Positions 27,140 through 39,100 of a stretch of 64,000 nucleotides of DNA are shown here, one piece after another. The DNA comes from Sindora glabra. Taxonomy: Eukaryota > Streptophyta > Magnoliopsida > Fabales > Fabaceae. How positions within the stretch are numbered: the first letter of the stretch is position 1; every line of letters starts with the position of its first letter. A program made the translations under genes and the position numbers. The notes under the pieces are model-generated. The model was not told where the DNA came from. It saw nothing but the letters and a program-made list of their open reading frames with translations, and made no database searches. The stretch covers positions 60,411,455-60,475,454 of the forward strand of contig CM035226.1 of NCBI GenBank assembly GCA_020226215.1, written 5' to 3'.

Positions 27140-27930
27140 TGATGAGATATGACACGCACGTCGCAATGCACTAAAATTAGTTAAGAAAATTGGTTGCAAA
27201 AATAATAATGCAATATAGTGGCAAAGTCAAGTTGTACCCCTAGTGATCCCTTGATTTTATTTTTCCTAAATGATTTCCTAACAATAAATACACAAAATTT
27301 GAATTATTTATGCAGTGAAAACGTGAACAACTAATGCAAATATAATATAATAAAATAAAATGTTGTGTTGTTATGCAAAAATAGAATAGAATGCAGAATG
27401 CAATAATATGTATATGCAAAATAGATTTAAAATTGGGGGGGGGGGTTGGTTGCACGAATTTAAACAATTAATAAGCACGAATTTGAGCTTAAAATAGAAA
27501 TAAAATAGAATAGAAATCAATGAAATCAAATAGCCGATTCAAGAAAATTGAGTCATAAATTGGATTAATCATAGATCAATTAGGATCTTTACAATAACTC
27601 ATGAATTCTACGCAAGACAATCGTCTAGGATTTGATCAATTAGGATTAGTTGAATTAAGCAATCGCTATAATTCCTAAACTAGATCGAAATTGATTTATA
27701 ATTATAATTCAGTTGATTTGAGAAATTAAATTAGAATTCTCTAAATTAATCACTCAACCCTCTATCCTTATGCATAAAACTATGATTTATCAACCATAAT
27801 TTCATAACAAAATAGTAAAGAATTCAAAAACTACAAGGATGAACATCAATTATATCAAATCAACACCTAACACAAGGAATCTCAAGAATTCAGTACAATA
27901 AAATATAGAAAGAGAAAAATTAATTAAGAA

Positions 27931-27935
27931 AGGTC
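27931..27935. repeat. Target-site duplication AGGTC (left)
   Basis: Identical to 30,462-30,466 flanking the nested solo LTR. Confidence 0.85.
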
Positions 27936-28439
27936 TGTAACTCCCTTACTTTTCAACACCTTATTCCTTATTTACTAGATGATTATACGTACTCATTCGC
28001 CATCTACCTCAAGCTAACACGGAATATCTCAAATTTTTGTGCTTTATACATATGAGCAAAAGTCGTATAACTATACAAAAAGAGTTCAATTTACAAAAAA
28101 CATACATCCATCACATACAATATCACCAACTATACAATTATTTACAACTTCAAACATCATTGCCCTTTATCATGAGAGCCTTTGGAAGCATCACCTGGAA
28201 TGGTTAGTCACAAAATAGAAAACATAAGAAACAAAGTTTCCCAGTAGCTAGCTATTGCCATAAAAATAATTCAAGCCATTTCAGATCCTTAAGCAAATAA
28301 ATTATACGTTTCGAAATCATTTAAACATTTTCATCTTATTCAATACCGTAAGAAACATACACTGTACACAACAATCATCAAGCCCATTCGAGGACTCATA
28401 TCAATATCTAGATGGCCATCACAGATAATCGTACCTAGG

Positions 28440-28610
28440 CCTATATACAGCATCACGCTGTCTTCCCGGGGTACTCGGGCCAAAGGCCTAACATACAGCA
28501 TCACGCTGTCTTCCCGAGGTATCGGGCCATAGGTACCGCACACTTGTCATCCCCGGGGAACTCGAGCCATAGGCCTAACACAGTATCACACTGTCTTCCC
28601 GGGTTGTGCG
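28440..28610 (+). repeat. GC-rich tandem repeat in the nested solo LTR
   Basis: About three imperfect units contain ACAGCATCACGCTGTCTTCC followed by a C/G-rich block such as CCGGGGTACTCGGGCC and AGGCCTAACA. Each unit holds a short hairpin (ACAGC...GCTGT), and the C/G block can also pair with itself. Confidence 0.8.
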
Positions 28611-29008
28611 CACACAACTATCTCATACACATTCCATACAATGGCATAAAATTCATAAAATCATGTAAATAGAAAACAAAGCTTAAGGATAAAGCTAGCT
28701 ACCTTTTACAAGTTTCCAATGTGATGTTCCCTTTTTCTCTCACTTAAAAACTTCTTCACACTTCCTCTTGCCTTTCCAAGTTGGCACTCCTCAGTCTATA
28801 CAAATACACATCATAGTTTCTTATTAGAACATCATCACTTTCCTTAATCCTCATGTATTCTTTACTTTCTCCACTTAATTAAATGCATACTTAGATACTC
28901 TATACCTTGTTTTCAAGCCTTGAAATAACACATATGAACATTAGAAAAGGATCTAGGGGTAAGGCCATGCAAAACATGAAGAATTAAAGCTAAAAAGTTC
29001 ACTTAACA

Positions 29009-29252
29009 AAGAACACGGGGGTCCCATACCCCGTGTTCAGGGCCGTGTTTCTTACTGGATTACTTCAGGGCTTCACTGGGTAACTCGACAAAGAACATGG
29101 GGGTGAACACGGGCCGTGTTCTACCCCGTGTACCTTACTGCCCTTCGGTCCTGAGGTAAACACGGGGAGTGTTACACCCCGAGTAGCACGCTGATCAGCT
29201 TCGACGAAGAACACGGGGTACAACACGGGCCGTGTTCTACCCCGTGTACTTC
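29009..29252 (+). repeat. Clustered ACACGGGG / CCCCGTGT inverted repeats
   Basis: Several ACACGGG cores are each followed within about 10-25 bp by the complementary CCCGTGT, at 29,011-29,060, 29,092-29,134, 29,156-29,190 and 29,206-29,250, e.g. AACACGGGCCGTGTTCTACC. Each unit can form a GC-rich stem-loop. They lie inside the LTR; whether they act in transcription, termination or only as repeats is unknown. Confidence 0.8.
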
Positions 29253-30461
29253 ACTGATCCTCTAAAAACACATTAAACAGCTAAAACTCCTTCCTTCCTT
29301 CTTTTTCATATCTATAGTTTTGGCTTCTCAAAAGGAAAAATGCACATAAACACTTTCACAATTCCAAGTTTCATCTTTCATAGGCTTTAGGCTTCATAAA
29401 AGTTATTCTAACTTCATCATTTTAGCCAAGTTCCAAACATATCATGCCAATACTACACATGCACCATTATGCCTCTAAAACCCAAATGTGCACATCATGT
29501 TTCTTGCTGTTCTTACACCAAACCAAAGCCATAGCTTAACATAACAATATCTAAAACACCATTAAACATATTCAAATCATCCTAAACTCCATGTTCAATC
29601 ACCCTTAACCACACCAACCTCAAGATTTCAAGAAACTAAGAAGAGTACATTAAAGAGCTCTTAGAGGAGAATATTTTTACCTCTTAGTGCAACTTGAAAA
29701 TCCTCACTTGGAGCTCCCCAAACTTGATCAAACTTGGGCTTTTCTTCAATCTAGAGACACCAATAGATAGAGCTTGATGAGAGGAGCAATTTTCCCTTCT
29801 ACACCTTAGCTTGAATCTTGGTATTTTTGGGTGAAAAACTCAAAAGAAACTTTCTCTCTCTTCCTCTCTCTCTCCTGCACGTTTTGGAGCTTTCATGGAG
29901 ATTTTCTGTAGCTTTTTGAAAAGTGGAGAAGAAAGGAGAGTTTTCATGAAGCTCTAGGGGCATTTTGGTCCTTTTTGAAATTTTCAAGGGTATTTCAGTC
30001 CTTTGGCACCAATTATTAAGGCTATTCTTGCCATTATTTTTCTAATAATGACACTTGTCATAAATCCATTGGTCACACTAATTAAAATCACATATTACAC
30101 CCCAAAATCTTAGTTATTCACATTAGATCCCAAATTCTTGATTATTTTCACTTTAACCACACCCGATTCTACACTTTTGCAAATTAGTCTATAGGGTTTC
30201 TGTCTATTTAAAATTCCTTACACTATCAGACTTAGACAACTTCCTTTTTTAGGGTTTTCTAACCTCCTCTGATCATTCATATTGCTTATGAAAATAAATT
30301 CTTTTCCCTACTATCCTTTTCCTTCAAAATTTCATTTACCCTTACACTTAATTCCTTTCAACTTGAGATTCACCCACCAGGCTAATTCAAACATGCTCTT
30401 CATTTCTACAGCCTCAGAAGTTAAGATTCAAATAATAGAATTGAAAATTCGGGACATTACA

Positions 30462-30466
30462 AGGTC
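30462..30466. repeat. Target-site duplication AGGTC (right)
   Basis: Identical to 27,931-27,935. Confidence 0.85.
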
Positions 30467-31283
30467 AACATTACAAAAAATGATCTCATAATCCTCAAGA
30501 GGGGAGCTTTAACTCATTGAATCAACCATGAATTTAGGCTTCCATTGATGAAGAACAAAGAGGGCTAGAAGAAGAGAAGAGCTATGATGCTAAATTTTCT
30601 ATGTATCTGAATTGTGTTCTTTTCTTCAGCTCTCTTGCTATTTAAATAACCTAATTAGCCTAAATCCTAATTGGACTAGGATTAGATGACTCTTAGGATT
30701 ACAATTTCTATAAGAAAGGATTTTCCTAATTTCTAGAAGTCTAAAACTTGTCTTACAAGTTAATTAAGTCTATTAGACAAATCAGTGAATTCTCACAGGC
30801 TTGTCTTCCAAGCAGAATAAGTCCATGAAATCGATTTCTTTTGGAAGATCCATAAACATGAAAGTTGTAGGCTTGTGTTTTATGAGAATTTGAGCATTAG
30901 CATTATGTTAATTGGACCACTATAGCTCCAAATATGACCCAAATATGGAAATGGGTTCAGCTGGGACAGAATTATCACTTTAGCTTTTCGGCCAAGTAAA
31001 TGCTTGAAGGAGTCCAAACTATGCTTTTTTCAAAGCATAAAAGTTGTAGATCTTTCTTTTAGATTTCTATCAATATAAAGTTTCCTCAATCCAAGATCCA
31101 CAAGCCAGGTTATGACTAAAAAATAGAAATAGTATTAGAATCCAGCATTTACCGAATAAATTCAGAAAATTGTAAAATCAATCCAAAATTATAAAATAAG
31201 GCCTATTCTGTAAAATTAAACATATGTAACACCTAAGAGACATAAAATAAAGGGAAATAAAATAATAAACATTTTTCTCATCA

Positions 31284-31325
31284 AATTCCCCTATACTTAT
31301 CCCTTGCTTGTCCTCGAGCAAGATA
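31284..31325 (-). other. Polypurine tract region of the Athila-like element
   Basis: On the minus strand GCTCGAGGACAAGCAAGG leads into AGTATAGGGGAATT, immediately before the LTR start TGATGAG. The spacing and the CTCGAGGAC-AGCAA motif are those seen before the 3' LTR of Athila-type elements. Confidence 0.7.
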
Positions 31326-32952
31326 AAACTTTATTCAAAACTTAGAAATAAAAGATTTTACTTTCCAAAAACTTCAAATTCATAATTCCACAAGCAAGAA
31401 CCAACCAAAGGTAGCAAGAAACATAACACATCATGAAGAAAAATCTTAACAAACTTGAAAATTAACTAACATAGCAACTTTATTCAAAAAGAGTAGATCA
31501 AATTAGTAAATTCTTACAAACTTCACTTTCTAACTCTCAAGTGTTTGGGGCAAGGTGTTTCACTCAAGTTCATTCTGTGAAATTTTCCACCATAAGCTTA
31601 CTAATCATCTAATCTTCACTACTCAAGTCACATGCACACATAAATCAAAAGGACTTTATTCAAGGTTATAATGCGGCTAGGGAAAAGGAAGGAAAAATAA
31701 GAATGAAAGAAGGTTAGAAACCAAAGAAATCAATAGAGCACTTGAATTAAAACATATGGGAAAATCATAAAAAATTACAACTCAACATATCAATCCAAAT
31801 TTAAATTCAATTTCAAATACTTATCAACTTCTTTATTTATTATTTTTTCTTCTTTTCTCTTCTCTCTTTCTTCTTCTTCTTTTTTTTTAATTTTCTTTTT
31901 GCCTTTTTCTTTTTTTTTCACTTTTCTTTCTCTTTCTTTTTTTTCTTTTTTTTTTCAATTTTAATTGATTTGTTTTTTTTTTCAACCAACCTTTGATGAA
32001 AACTTTTCACAATGCATAAACTAACACACCCCTACAATTATTCAAGAGCCCATCACATAAAAATTCAAATGTTTTACTAATTCCTAAGGTTAGGTAAAGA
32101 CATTTATTGGAAAAATATGCTCATGGAATAATCAACGAAGAAAAGGTAATAAAAGCTAAAGGGGGCTTACAATGGTAAAAACTTCAAGGTTAGCTTATGG
32201 CTTTAGTTTAAAAGAAAGAAAGAATGCCTCAATCATATTTGTGTATACATATGCAAAATGTAATCTCAAAAAGATCCAAAGTAAGTTCTAGAGAAATAAA
32301 TCATGGAAGAACATCACATAAGAAGGAAAGACAATATCATGATATTAATTTTCATCAAAAGGCTCAAATCTCACAAGGTGGGTCATGCTATCAAATTCAA
32401 TCTACCAATTCAAAATCCATTACTACATCAATCAATTTCAAGAAGTAAAATAATTCATTCAATCATATTATGAATCCTATCTAACTTCAATTGAATCCTA
32501 CTTATAAAAGTATAAAATCTCCGTTAATGGAAAACAACTAAAAAAGACTCAAAGTGACTCAAAATCAAGTGAAAAGCACTTTTTTTTCAATTTTTTATTT
32601 TTTTGAAAAATATTAAATGAAAACATAAAGCATAAAGTAAATAAAGAAGACACAAAAGCATAAAGTAAATCCTAAAGTCTCCCCCCACACTTAAATTTTA
32701 CATTGTCCTCAATATAAAGCATATCAATATCATCAAGAATAATATCAAGAAAGATAAAGGACATGGAAAATAAAAAAGAAAGGTAAAAGAGAGCAAATCT
32801 AAATGGCCTAGGTTGCCTCCCAATAAGCGCCTTTCTTTAATGTCTTTGGCTAGACCATGGCTTCCATCTCTTCAACTATGATCTATATGAGGATTGACTA
32901 TATTCTTTGCTTCCAATTTGTTAAGCTTTTCTTCATCCATAAAAGAGGTGCT
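31326..32952 (-). other. Non-coding internal region of the Athila-like element
   Basis: No reading frame is supported. It contains a long polypyrimidine tract (about 31,845-31,985, mostly T and C on the plus strand) and, near 32,680-32,720 and 32,830, the conserved non-coding landmarks described for the whole element. The 74-residue open frame at 32,224-32,448 has no recognisable features. Confidence 0.5.
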
Positions 32953-33347
32953 ATGAAAATTTGAATAAGGTTAATCGGACCACTATAACTCCAGATATGA
33001 CCTAAATATAGAAATGGGTTTAGTTGAGATAGAATTACGACTTTAGTTTATCGGTCAAGTAAAGGCTTGAAGGAGTTTGAATTGTGCTTTTCTCAAAGCA
33101 TAAAAGTTGTAGATCTTTCTTTTAACTTTCTATCAATATAAAGTTTGCCTCAATCCAAGATCCGCAGCCCAAGTTATAACTGAAAAACAAAAACAGTATC
33201 AAAATCTAGCATTTACCAAATAAATTTAAAAAATTGTAAAATCAATCCAAAATTGTAAAATAAGGCCTATTCTATAAAATTAAGCATATGTAACACCTAA
33301 GAGATATAAAATAAGGGGAAATAAAATAATAAATATTTTTCTCATCA
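32953..33347 (-). repeat. 5' LTR fragment (first 395 bp) of the Athila-like element
   Basis: Direct repeat of 30,882-31,283, roughly 10 percent different by eye, with the same TGATGAGAAAAAT start on the minus strand. The rest of this LTR is absent. Confidence 0.8.
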
Positions 33348-33389
33348 AGATACTAGACTAAGGTTTAGTGCTTGCATTTCATGTTAATC

Positions 33390-34500
33390 GTTGTTGAGGA
33401 ATAAGAAATATATAAATTACAACATAAAATAATGGAACAGAAATATCTCATTTAATTCTCGAACTTTTTTTTCCTAAGTGATATGAATTTAAATTTAAAA
33501 TATTACGTATATCTTACTGGTTCCTTTCACAATAAAAAAGGTACCATATAAAATAAGGAAAGTTATATATGTTTATACAAACATATATATATTCTTTCTA
33601 ATGATTAAGTGGGACAGTTCTTTTGCAATTAGTAAATTCACGAAATTTTTTCCTTGCAACAAAAATCATTTTGGTGATTCAAATTCCTGCTCATTAATAT
33701 ATAAATAAAGTGCTTCTACGACCACTTTACTTTTTACTGAACGCCTTCTGGACACGGAGATATAAAGTTATATAATACCAGCTGAAGCATGTTATTGTAT
33801 CGTTAATTGGTTCTTTACCACTATGTTAAGTGACTCTGTTCCCTATTTGCACCATTTTTGTGTCATAATTCTATTCCTTAATACTTAACAGTCTGCTTTG
33901 AAATAAATAAGGAAAGGAAAAGACTACTCTTACAAAATTATTTAATTAAACTAAAGAGTAATGATGTATACATTTCATTTCCTTCTTTTTTTTCACTTTC
34001 AAACAAATTATAAATGTGCTGTGTGCGTTGAGATAATGAGATATTCAGTCATAAAACTTATCCAAAAAAAAAAAAATCTTGAAATCGAAACTTATCGCAT
34101 ATTTACTATATCTGAAAATATTTCGAGATTATTTAGGATTGTATCCATATATTTTAAAATTAATATAATTTTTTTTAAGTATTAAAAAAGCTTATTATTT
34201 GATTGCATATTTATAGTTGTCTGATTTTCTAAAATATGATATACAAAGATCATTATTATAATTATTGCTAATTTAACTATTGGATTGATTAAAGTTACAT
34301 TAATTTATAAGTGCATGTAGTATAAACGTAAACGTAAATTTGATGGTATCGATTGAATCAACTATTCACACAATTTTCTATTTGTAAGTTATTCTCTGAA
34401 CTTTGAACAAGAGTATGCATTTAACTACCTCTAAAATTCACATTTAGAGTAAAAAAATTATGTTTTCAAAATTGGATAAGCCGGCTGGTTCCATTGTCAA
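33390..34500 (+). repeat. Duplicated non-coding block, copy 1
   Basis: Similar in order and orientation to 61,810-62,900. Shared segments include AAATTACAACATAA.ATAATGG (33,416 and 61,834), ATTGCATAT.TATAGTT (34,202 and 62,692), the GATCATTATTATAATTAT region, GGATTGATTAAAGTT, and CATTTAACTACCT near the right end. Parts between are unalignable by eye. No coding content. In copy 2 this block lies upstream of the HD-ZIP IV pseudogene. Confidence 0.65.
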
Positions 34501-35073
34501 CCACTCTCTTATCTGATTTGAGTCGATTTCGAGAATTTTAAATCTATCTTAATAGTCGATGAGCACGAACCGGCTTTAGCTAATTAAATTCGGCAAGAAG
34601 AGAAGAGAAATGCAACCTGTGTTTTCTTTTGTTTTATCCTTCTATTTTTACACAAATATCACATTTTAAATTAAATCAGTTCTTATTATAAATAAATATG
34701 ATCAGTTTTGTTCAAATTATACATGGCATCCTAGCCGTCGTTTCCCTTATGAGGAAGATTGTGTCTCCCCAATCTGGGGCACCTTGGTGACAGCTCTATG
34801 GGAGTGACCCCAAAACCAAACCAGGTCGCACGAGAAATCAAGAGTCACCACTTACACATACCACTCTTGCAGCCTCTCTCTCTCTCTCTCTCTCTTTCTC
34901 TCGATCATTGTCAGCACTTCTTCCCATCTTTTCGTAACCAGTTTTGGCTATGAATTCTTGCCTACAAGATATATACATATATAATTAATAGTATTGATTG
35001 TGTTATGATTGTAACCATAGTGTTATCAGTTTTACATACAAAATTTTTAATAGTACTATTGTACTATTGATAT
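34501..35073 (+). other. Unique-looking non-coding sequence with (CT)n tract
   Basis: This short region is less AT-rich than its surroundings and has no element similarity that I recognise. A (CT)n run at about 34,876-34,903 is of the kind common in plant 5' leaders, and an ATG follows at 34,949 but its frame closes quickly. It may be the start of a host gene cut off by the copia insertion at 35,074. Confidence 0.3.
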
Positions 35074-35576
35074 TGATGATTATTTTTAAATCCTAAATTA
35101 GGAACTAAAATACAATCACATGAAACACTATTGAATATAATTATATAGCATAGATTAGAAAGCATACCAGTGTTGGAAGCCAAGATTAGATCTTGAAAAA
35201 TCTTTATTTCTCTCCAAGAGAACTCCAAATATGACTAGGTACTTCTTCTCTTTTTTCTAATCATTTTGAATGGTGGCTACCAATGAAACAAGTCACACCC
35301 TTTAGTTGTATTTAAACTAGGATATTTTGATGGGAGAGGGGACTTAACCCATTGTAATTTATTTTGGACTTTTCCATTAAGGAGCCCACTTTAGTACTTT
35401 ATTTATCTGGCCTTACACTTTTTCATGCCACACTTATATATATAAATTGAGATAAACTTAGGCCCAATTATATGGATCAAATAATAGACATGGCTTTACT
35501 AGTTTTTTTTAATTCAATTTGCTTTTCACAAACAAAAAACAATTAGCAAAAGCTCGTATTAAGAAAATTTTTAACA
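35074..35576 (-). repeat. 3' LTR of copia element 1
   Basis: 503 bp, TG...CA on the minus strand (TGTTAAAAATTTTC at 35,576 down to ATCATCA at 35,074). Aligns end to end with 41,418-41,918. Confidence 0.9.
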
Positions 35577-35592
35577 TTCTCCCACTTAGGCA
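35577..35592 (-). other. Polypurine tract of copia element 1
   Basis: On the minus strand CCTAAGTGGGAGAA lies directly before the 3' LTR start TGTTAA, the usual priming site for plus-strand synthesis. Confidence 0.8.
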
Positions 35593-36159
35593 ATAGTAAT
35601 TGATTTTTTTTATATATTCAAAAAAATTATATTTAGAAAATGACTCTCAAATTGAATACAACTATAGTGGCCACTTAACAAAAACATCTCAGCATAGAAC
35701 TTAGTCCAATGTAAATAATAGCACTGAACAGTAGTGGTAATTATGTTATTAATCAACATACTACTAATGCTACATCGACTTGGATTCCAAACTATGGTAA
35801 AGTATGGTGTGGATTAACACAATTGATCCAAAATTAAAATAGTAATGATGTGTTAATGCCACATTTGGTCCTCTTTATAGTTTCATAGAAACCTTTTATA
35901 GGAAATATTCTCCTTTATGCTTTCAAGAAGCCAAAACCATAGTAGGTTTCACTTTAGCCTTATAGAAACTTACAAGATAAAATCTCCTTGCACTTTGATA
36001 TCTTTAAAGATCAGTATGAGCTTAAAATAAATTATAAGAAATATCCAATAACATAACATGGATAAATTCAATCACTAAGACAACTGTAACACTAGTATAA
36101 CAACTAAAAAAAATATAACAACTGGAAAACGTCAATACAAAATACATCATATACTCCTA
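35593..36159 (-). other. Non-coding sequence between pol and PPT, copia element 1
   Basis: No coding content recognised between the pol stop and the PPT. Confidence 0.5.
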
Positions 36160-39100
36160 CTAACTTAATACATCAAAAGAAGACAAGATATCCATTTTCA
36201 AAACATGCTTATTAAAATTAATGGGTCTAAGTCCTTTAGTTAGTGGATTAGCCAACATACTATCTATAAATGTGTGGGTTATTTCAAGATCCGTATTATC
36301 TACCCAAGCTCTAAGCTTAAAACACTTTAGTTCAATGTATTTTGTTCCTCCAACTTTTTTAGTACTTTTAGCATATGAAATAGTAGAAGAGTTATCAGAG
36401 AAAATCCTTAAAGGCTTTAAGATAGAATTTACTATCTTAAGCTTAGAAATAAAATTTTTTAGCCATTTAACATGAGCCCCAGTCTCAAAACAAGCAATAA
36501 TTTTAGCTTCTATTGTAGAAGTAACCACTAAAGATTGCTTTGAACTTTTCTAAGATATTGTGCCTCTAATAGGCATAAAGACAAAATGAGTAGTGGATTT
36601 TCTATCATCTATACATCCACCTAGATCAGCATCTGCAAATCCAACTGCTTCTAAATTATCCACATACTTATAGACAAACATGTAATCTCTTATTTTACAC
36701 AAATACCTTAAAACTTTCTTTGCTATAACCTAATGATCATGGCTAGGATTAGCTAAATATCTTCCAAGAACACTAGCTACAAAAGCTATATTTGCTCTAA
36801 TGTATACTACTGAGTACATTAAACTGCCTATAACATTTACAGGAATCTTTTTCATAAATCTCTCTCAATGTCATTCTTAGGACACTAATCTTTACTAAAC
36901 TTATCTCCTTTAATGATAGGAGCCAACCCTAGTTTACAATCTTTCATTCCAAAATGTTTTAAAACATGATCAATATAAGCTCTTTGAGAAAGTCCCAATA
37001 GCTTTCTACTTCTATCTCTGTGAATTTCTATTCCCAGAATAAAATTACCTTTCTTACGTCTTTCATGTCAAAATTTTGGGAGAGCATCCTTTTGACTTCC
37101 ACAATCATGCTTAAATCATTGCTAGCAAGCAAAATGTTATTTACATACGATACCAAGAAGATAAATTTGCTCCACTGACCTTAAAATATATGCAAGAATC
37201 CATAATATTTTCCTCAAAACCCAAGGAAATGATAATATCATGAAACTTTAAATACCACTGATGTGAAGCTTACTTCAAATCGTAAATTGACTTCTTAAGT
37301 TTACAAACCAAATTCTCCTTTCTAGTCACCACAAAACCTTCTAGTTACTGTATATACACTCCCTCAAAAAGATCTCCATTTAGAAAAGCAGTCTTGACAT
37401 TCATTTAGTGTAACTCTAGATCAAAATGAGCTATTAATGCTATAATAATTCTAAAAGAATCTTTAGATGAAATGGGTGAAAAAGTTTCGTTAAAATCTAT
37501 TCCTTCTCTTTGTGTATACCCCTTTGTAACTAATCTTGCCTTAAATCTTTCAAACTTTCCTTTTACATCTTTTTCTATCTTGAAAACCCATTTGTAACTA
37601 ATGGGTTTGAAGTTTTCTAATAATTCCACTAACTCTCAAACATTATTATTGGACATGGACAACAATTCTTCCTCTATAGCAATTTTCCACTTATCAAACT
37701 GTGGATTATTAAAGGCATCATTAAAAGTAACTAGATCCATAATCTCTCCAATACCATAATCTAACTCACCTAAATAAATAATATTATCATCTAACAAAGT
37801 AGATTTCTTTTGCCTTTGAGATCTTTTAAAGGGTATTTCTTCAGTAGGTTATGCTTCCACAATCTCAGTAATACTTTGAGAAACATTAAGATCAAGAGTA
37901 AGATCTTGTTGTTCAAGTTTACCACTGTATAAAGGTAAAAATGTATGTTTCTCTTGAATTATGGGCAAATTAATTGGATTTGAGTGAGTTTTTATGTTCA
38001 ATGATTCAATTTATGAGTAATCATACTTCTCACAATCATCCTCAAGAAACTTAGCATTCATAGACTCCACAATCTGTGTACCATGTTTAGGATAGTAAAA
38101 CTTATAACCTTTAGAGGCCACTGGGTAACCAATGAAGAATTCAAATATAGTTCTGGGATTAAGCTTCTTGCTATAAGGGTTATAAATCCTTATTTCTATA
38201 AGATATCCCCAAACTCTCAAAAGGTTCAAGCTAGGCTTTCTATTGGTCCAAAGTTCAAAAGGAGTTTTAGGGATTGATTTACTGGGTACTCTATTAAAGA
38301 TGTACATGGCTATTTTAAGGGTTTCTCCCCAAAGCAATTCAGGCAAATTACTTCTACTTATCATACTTCTCACCATATCCATTAGAGTATGATTTTGGCA
38401 CTTAGCTACTCTATTCTACTGAGGTGTTCCTAGCATAGTATATAGGGCTTTTATACCATAAGTTTGTAAAAATTTTGCAAAAGGTCCAATTTCTTATTCC
38501 AAGTCCCCATGCTTTCCATAATATTCACCATCCTTATATAACCTAACAACTTTAATGACTCTTCCTAATTATTTCTCAACCTTTAATTTAAAGGTCTTAA
38601 ATTTATCAAGGGCTTTAGACTTATGATTAATGAAGTACACATACCCATATCTAGAAAATTCATCTATGAAGGTCACAAAGTAACTTTTACCACAAAGTGT
38701 ATGAGGATAGGGTCCACTAATGTCTGTGTGAATTAACTCTAAAAGACTATCATTACGGGTAGCACTAGTTAGTTTTCTAGTCTTTGTCAATTTGCCTTTA
38801 ATGCAACTCACACAATTCATAGAATTATTGAGAATTAATTGGGGAAGAATTTGATTTCTAACCAATCTATCAATTCTTTCATTAGAAATATGAGCTAAAC
38901 ATTTATGCCACAAAGGGAAAGATTTTTCTTTTGTTAAAGTTTTTTGGTTCCAACATTTTCAACATTCAAAGTAATGGTATTGCAAGATAAATTCAAATGA
39001 TATGAACTATCTCTTAACAAACATTCACTAATAAAATTTGAATTTAAAGAAAGTTCAATTCTTTTATTTCCAAAATGAAAATGATATCCAGGTTCATCAA

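Larger units (their letters stand above)
27936..30461 (-). mobile_element. Nested solo LTR, 2,526 bp
   Basis: The unit reads TGTAACTCCC at its left end and GGGACATTACA at its right end, giving TG...CA borders with a short inverted repeat (TGTAA..CCC / GGG..TTACA). The identical pentamer AGGTC flanks it (27,931-27,935 and 30,462-30,466). The related copy at 200-1,240 is continuous across this point, which confirms the insertion independently. No coding region, PBS or PPT is inside. On the minus strand it begins TGTAATGTCCCG, like the 17.8-kb solo LTR, so minus orientation and a Tekay/Del-like origin are likely. It is far richer in GC than its surroundings around 28.4-28.6 and 29.0-29.3 kb. Confidence 0.85.
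27140..31283 (-). repeat. 3' LTR of the Athila-like element, split by a solo LTR
   Basis: On the minus strand the LTR starts TGATGAGAAAAATG (31,283) and ends TATCTCATCA (27,140), so the ends form an 8-bp inverted repeat, TGATGAGA / TCTCATCA. A second retroelement's solo LTR (27,936-30,461) lies inside. Without it and one copy of its duplication the LTR is about 1.6 kb, a normal Athila LTR length. A related copy lies at 200-1,240 in the opposite orientation and lacks the insertion. Confidence 0.75.
27140..33347 (-). mobile_element. Athila-like LTR element, internally deleted
   Basis: On the minus strand, a 5' LTR fragment (33,347-32,953) is followed by 1.67 kb of internal sequence and a full 3' LTR (31,283-27,140). 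The internal part has landmarks of the region between pol and the 3' LTR of Athila-type elements: GGCGCTTATTGGGAGGCAAC (about 32,830), a GAGGACAATGT plus GTGTGGGGGGAGA block (about 32,710-32,680), and GCTCGAGGACAAGCAAGG running into the polypurine tract just before the LTR. No gag or pol is present, so a deletion joined the first 395 bp of the 5' LTR directly to the 3' non-coding region. Flanking pentamers (TTAGA left, AGATA right) do not match, in keeping with rearrangement. Confidence 0.7.

Noticed and set aside
28340..28543. 67-residue minus-strand frame with repeated PREDSVMLY
   Set aside because: Translation of the GC-rich tandem repeat inside the solo LTR, not a gene.
28440..29252. CRISPR-like array
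   Set aside because: Units are imperfect, adjacent and without unique spacers; context is a plant LTR.
31845..31985. Polypyrimidine tract as a regulatory element
   Set aside because: It lies in non-coding sequence of a dead element, and simple T/C runs are common; nothing ties it to a function.
34759..34953. 64-residue plus-strand frame with Ser-Leu run
   Set aside because: The run is the (CT)n tract; the frame has no other support.
36221..36475. 84-residue plus-strand frame
   Set aside because: Shadow of the copia RNase H frame on the other strand, which has clear family motifs.
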